Shown here: positions 61,809 through 64,000 of the stretch, piece by piece | How positions within the stretch are numbered: the stretch's first letter is position 1 | Layout: each line of letters opens with the position of its first letter | Origin: Rhizobium cauense | GTDB lineage: Bacteria; Pseudomonadota; Alphaproteobacteria; Rhizobiales; Rhizobiaceae | Direction of reading: 5' to 3' | DNA: 64,000 nt | NCBI RefSeq assembly: GCF_019511525.1 | Contig: NZ_JAEUAT010000017.1 | Span: 62,001 to 126,000 of the forward strand | Notes under the pieces: generated by a model | What the model was told of the DNA's origin: nothing | What the model saw: only the letters and a program-made list of their open reading frames with translations | Databases searched by the model: none | Position numbers and translations under genes: made by a program

Positions 61809-62637
61809 GGGGACCACACAGCTTATTGCTCACCTCGGCTATCCCACGGAGTCGTTCAAGGCTCCCCTGATTTACAATCCCTACTTCGAAAAGAACGGCA
61901 TCGATGCGGTCGTGGTGCCGATGGGCTGCAAGCCGGAAGATTATCCTTCCTTCTTCAAGCTTGTCTTCCGGCTCTCGAACATCCACGGCGCGCTCATCAC
62001 CATGCCGCACAAGATTACCACCATGGGACTGTTGGACGAGACATCGAAAAACGCCAAGGTTGCCGGCTCCTGCAACGCAGTCAGGCTAGCCCATGACGGC
62101 AGGCTGATTGGCGACATGTTCGATGGCGAAGGATTTGTAAGGGGACTTCTTCGCAAGGGGCAAACAATTGCAGGAGGAGATGTCCTTATCGTTGGAGCGG
62201 GTGGCGTCGGCTCGGCGATTGCCGCCTCACTGGCTGGAGCCGGTGTGCGACGGATAGTGCTCTACGACGGCAACCAGGCGACGTTGGATGGACTCCTTTA
62301 CCGCCTGAAGACATTCTATCCAGAGACCGTGGTCGAAGTCGGCTCCACTGATCCGACCGGCTTTGACATCGTCGTCAACGCAACTCCGCTTGGAATGCGC
62401 AAGGGGGACCCGCTACCGGTGGATGTATCGCGCCTTTCGCCCAGCACGTTTGTTGGCGAGGTTGTCATGAAAGACGAAATCACGCCATTTCTCGCTGCAG
62501 CGCGCGAGCGAGGCTGCGCGTTTCAGGTTGGCACGGATATGCTGTTCGAACAGATTCCCGCCTACTTGGAGTTTTTCGGGTATCCGACGACGACGGCTGA
62601 CGACCTTCGGTCGATCGCAAAGATAGGCAAAGGCTGA
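61801..62637 (+). CDS. Shikimate dehydrogenase homologue (AroE superfamily) with altered substrate-binding motif
   Basis: A 278-residue protein of normal AroE length. The catalytic pair appears intact: Lys65 equivalent in ALITMPHK and Asp102 equivalent in GDMFDGEGF; Asn86 equivalent is in AGSCNAV. The NAD(P) domain has VLIVGAGGVGSAIAASLAGAG, and VVNATPLGMRKGDPLP is typical. But the carboxylate-binding serines of AroE (HSKSP, Ser14 and Ser16 in E. coli) are replaced in YPTESFKAP by Phe and Ala, and Asn59 of NVT is Leu. So it is probably not a biosynthetic AroE. The acidic Asp in LYDGN after the Rossmann strand suggests NAD preference. Last gene of the operon. Confidence 0.87.
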   Translation: MIRGTTQLIAHLGYPTESFKAPLIYNPYFEKNGIDAVVVPMGCKPEDYPSFFKLVFRLSNIHGALITMPHKITTMGLLDETSKNAKVAGSCNAVRLAHDGRLIGDMFDGEGFVRGLLRKGQTIAGGDVLIVGAGGVGSAIAASLAGAGVRRIVLYDGNQATLDGLLYRLKTFYPETVVEVGSTDPTGFDIVVNATPLGMRKGDPLPVDVSRLSPSTFVGEVVMKDEITPFLAAARERGCAFQVGTDMLFEQIPAYLEFFGYPTTTADDLRSIAKIGKG

Positions 62638-62933
62638 CCGTGCCTTCGCAGAATGTCACCTCAAAGCTGCCTAGGGTCGTTGGTGGCATGAGAGCGCACG
62701 GGGGATGAGCAGAAACTTGGCGCGACTGAAACAAACGCGAGCTCCATCTGGGACAATGCATTCGCATATTCGCTCGGGTGTAGGCGCACCGGTTGGACAG
62801 CGGCTTATTTGCCGTTCCAATGTCAGCAGAACTGTTTCGCACGGACGCTTTCCGCGCTAAAATCTCCTACGAGAACGCCCAGAACACGCCTTGTTACAGC
62901 GAGGTGAGCGATGGCCTTGTGTGGGATAGGTCA
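62638..62933. other. Intergenic region after the catabolic operon
   Basis: About 296 bp with no gene called. The frame open from 62793 into the next gene lacks protein-like composition before its signal peptide. A weak 5-bp hairpin AAGGC-N7-GCCTT begins just before the preceding stop codon and may be a poor terminator. Confidence 0.35.
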
Positions 62934-63431
62934 ATGCGACGCAAATGGTTTGTGGCTGCGGTCATTACGACACTGGCTCTGATTTCAGACGGCGCGCAGG
63001 CATCGATACGGATAACCTTTGTGAAACCCGAGACGTTTCGCGACGACGACTTTCGAAATCGCGCGCGACGTGAGAATGCAATGGCGGCATTTACCAAGTA
63101 TTTTGAACTCCTCGACAGAAGATATTTGACCAGAAACCAGCAGCTTAGCATCGAAATTACGGACATTCGTCTGGCAGGTCAGTACGAGCCGTGGCGCCCC
63201 CGCTACGCTGATGTTCGAATTCTGCGCGACATAACACCTCCGCGATTTAGCGTTCGCTACAGGTTTAAGAGCGGAGGAACGGTCGTGACCGGACAAGAAA
63301 CAATCACAGACATGAACTACCTCTCCCTGCCCGGTGCGCGATACTCAGGCGACCAGTTCGTTTACGAAAAGGAAATGCTACGCGACTGGTTCCGCAAACG
63401 GTTCGTCCAGAAGAGACGACCAGCGGGTTAA
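62934..63431 (+). CDS. DUF3016 domain protein, exported
   Basis: A 165-residue protein. The ATG at 62934 begins a signal peptide (MRRKWFVAAVITTLALISDGAQAS). The mature part opens IRITFVKPETFRDDDFRNRARRENAMAAFTKYFELLDRRYLTRNQQLSIEITDIRLAGQYEPW, the pattern of DUF3016 proteins, with the LAG and P(W)RP segments conserved. It is probably periplasmic, of unknown function. It is convergent with the fumarylacetoacetase gene, with stops only 3 bp apart. Confidence 0.82.
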   Translation: MRRKWFVAAVITTLALISDGAQASIRITFVKPETFRDDDFRNRARRENAMAAFTKYFELLDRRYLTRNQQLSIEITDIRLAGQYEPWRPRYADVRILRDITPPRFSVRYRFKSGGTVVTGQETITDMNYLSLPGARYSGDQFVYEKEMLRDWFRKRFVQKRRPAG

Positions 63432-63434
63432 GTT

Positions 63435-64000
63435 TCAGCCGGAGCGCTGATCTGTTCGGGCGTAGAGGTCTGAATGGGCAGGCAGCACACGGCCGGTGCA
63501 GTCACCAAAACCAATCATGTAGCCCTTTCCCTTTGCTGAACCGCGCAGGGTTATAGTGTCGTTGTCCTCTATGAAACTGCGGCTACCATCCGCGATCGAG
63601 ATAGGCTCCTTGCCTCCCCAGCTCAGCTCAAGAAGCGAACCACGGCTGTCCTTGGTTGCTCCGGAAATCGTGCCGGAGCCTAGCAAATCGCCGGTGTTCA
63701 TGGCGCAGCCTGACGTAGTGTGATGGGCGAGCTGCTGGGCCGCCGAATAATACATTTCCGCGTAGTTGGTGCGGGCAATGATTGTCTCCTTACCGCCATC
63801 TGGCGTGAGGCCGACCTCGAGCGTGATGTCATAGAGCAAGGGGCGCGGCTCCTGAAGATAAGGCAGAAGGGCAAGCTCACGCTGCGGGGTCGACACACGG
63901 AAAGGCTCGAGCGCCGCCTTCGTGACAATCCATGGACTGATTGTGGTTGCCGTGGCCTTCGCCTGAAAAGGACCCAGCGGCTGGTACTCCCAGGCCTGAA
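63435..64000 (-). CDS. fahA: Fumarylacetoacetase, C-terminal part (5' end outside window)
   Basis: The minus strand is open from the stop at 63435 to the window end (188 codons). Motifs: FQAWEYQPLGPFQAKATATTISPWIVTKAALEPFRV, YYSAAQQLAHHTTSGCAMNTGDLLGSGTISGATKDSRGSLLELSWGGKEP and GFGDCTGRVLPA, characteristic of fumarylacetoacetate hydrolase. It cleaves fumarylacetoacetate to fumarate and acetoacetate in tyrosine/homogentisate degradation. The N-terminal part and probably an adjacent homogentisate dioxygenase gene lie beyond the edge. Confidence 0.93.
   Translation of the reverse strand, partial: QAWEYQPLGPFQAKATATTISPWIVTKAALEPFRVSTPQRELALLPYLQEPRPLLYDITLEVGLTPDGGKETIIARTNYAEMYYSAAQQLAHHTTSGCAMNTGDLLGSGTISGATKDSRGSLLELSWGGKEPISIADGSRSFIEDNDTITLRGSAKGKGYMIGFGDCTGRVLPAHSDLYARTDQRSG

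Overview
The window looks like a piece of a Rhizobiaceae replicon (Rhizobium/Agrobacterium/Ensifer-like alphaproteobacterium). Pointers are a fused PhaAB-type Mrp antiporter operon, a cellulose operon of the bcsN-bcsA-bcsB-bcsZ-bcsK type, an alphaproteobacterial 5-aminolevulinate synthase, a QuiC-type dehydroshikimate dehydratase and the GC-rich codon use. It reads as accessory or secondary-replicon content: transport, nutrient scavenging and surface polymer, with no ribosomal or core replication genes. I saw no rRNA, tRNA, CRISPR array or intact insertion sequence.

Layout. 1-8010: siderophore uptake system 1. A minus-strand operon (substrate-binding protein, two FecCD permeases, ATPase, siderophore-interacting reductase cut by the window edge) diverges from a TonB-dependent receptor, which is followed by a convergent AraC regulator. 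8179-14249: uptake system 2, a complete FecABCDE-like minus-strand set. 14536-19137: RpiR/SIS regulator, GMC oxidoreductase, CDP-diacylglycerol pyrophosphatase and an alpha/beta hydrolase. 19610-21919: a K+ channel with a C-terminal zinc ribbon, a small hypothetical protein and a DUF4239 membrane protein. 22158-28397: a tightly overlapping MoxR - DUF58 - DUF4381 - BatA - BatB - BatD operon. 28570-31835: an orphan TonB-dependent receptor, the frameshifted remains of an IroE/Fes-like siderophore esterase, and a small XRE regulator. 31858-37960: phaAB-C-D-E-F-G cation/proton antiporter. 38298-47414: cellulose synthase operon, with a CtrA-type box upstream. 47727-53538: hemA followed at once by an RND adaptor and pump. 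53665-62637: a quinate/shikimate-type catabolic locus with two GntR/FCD regulators, QuiC, an amino-acid-type ABC transporter, an AroQ homologue, a Gfo/Idh/MocA dehydrogenase and an AroE homologue. 62934-64000: a DUF3016 protein and the C-terminal part of fumarylacetoacetase.

The observations I rate highest are: (1) the 53.6-62.6 kb locus encodes an AroQ and an AroE homologue that keep catalytic residues but have lost several canonical substrate-binding residues, beside a canonical-looking QuiC and an amino-acid-type transporter; (2) a near-identical 19-bp element, TTTACYGTAACGTACTTCC, occurs three times, each time upstream of and in the same orientation as a different transcription unit between 20.7 and 22.2 kb; (3) a 5-aminolevulinate synthase gene sits 12 bp from an RND efflux adaptor; (4) a decayed siderophore esterase lies next to an orphan receptor. 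Functions are assigned from recognised motifs and gene order; no database search was run.
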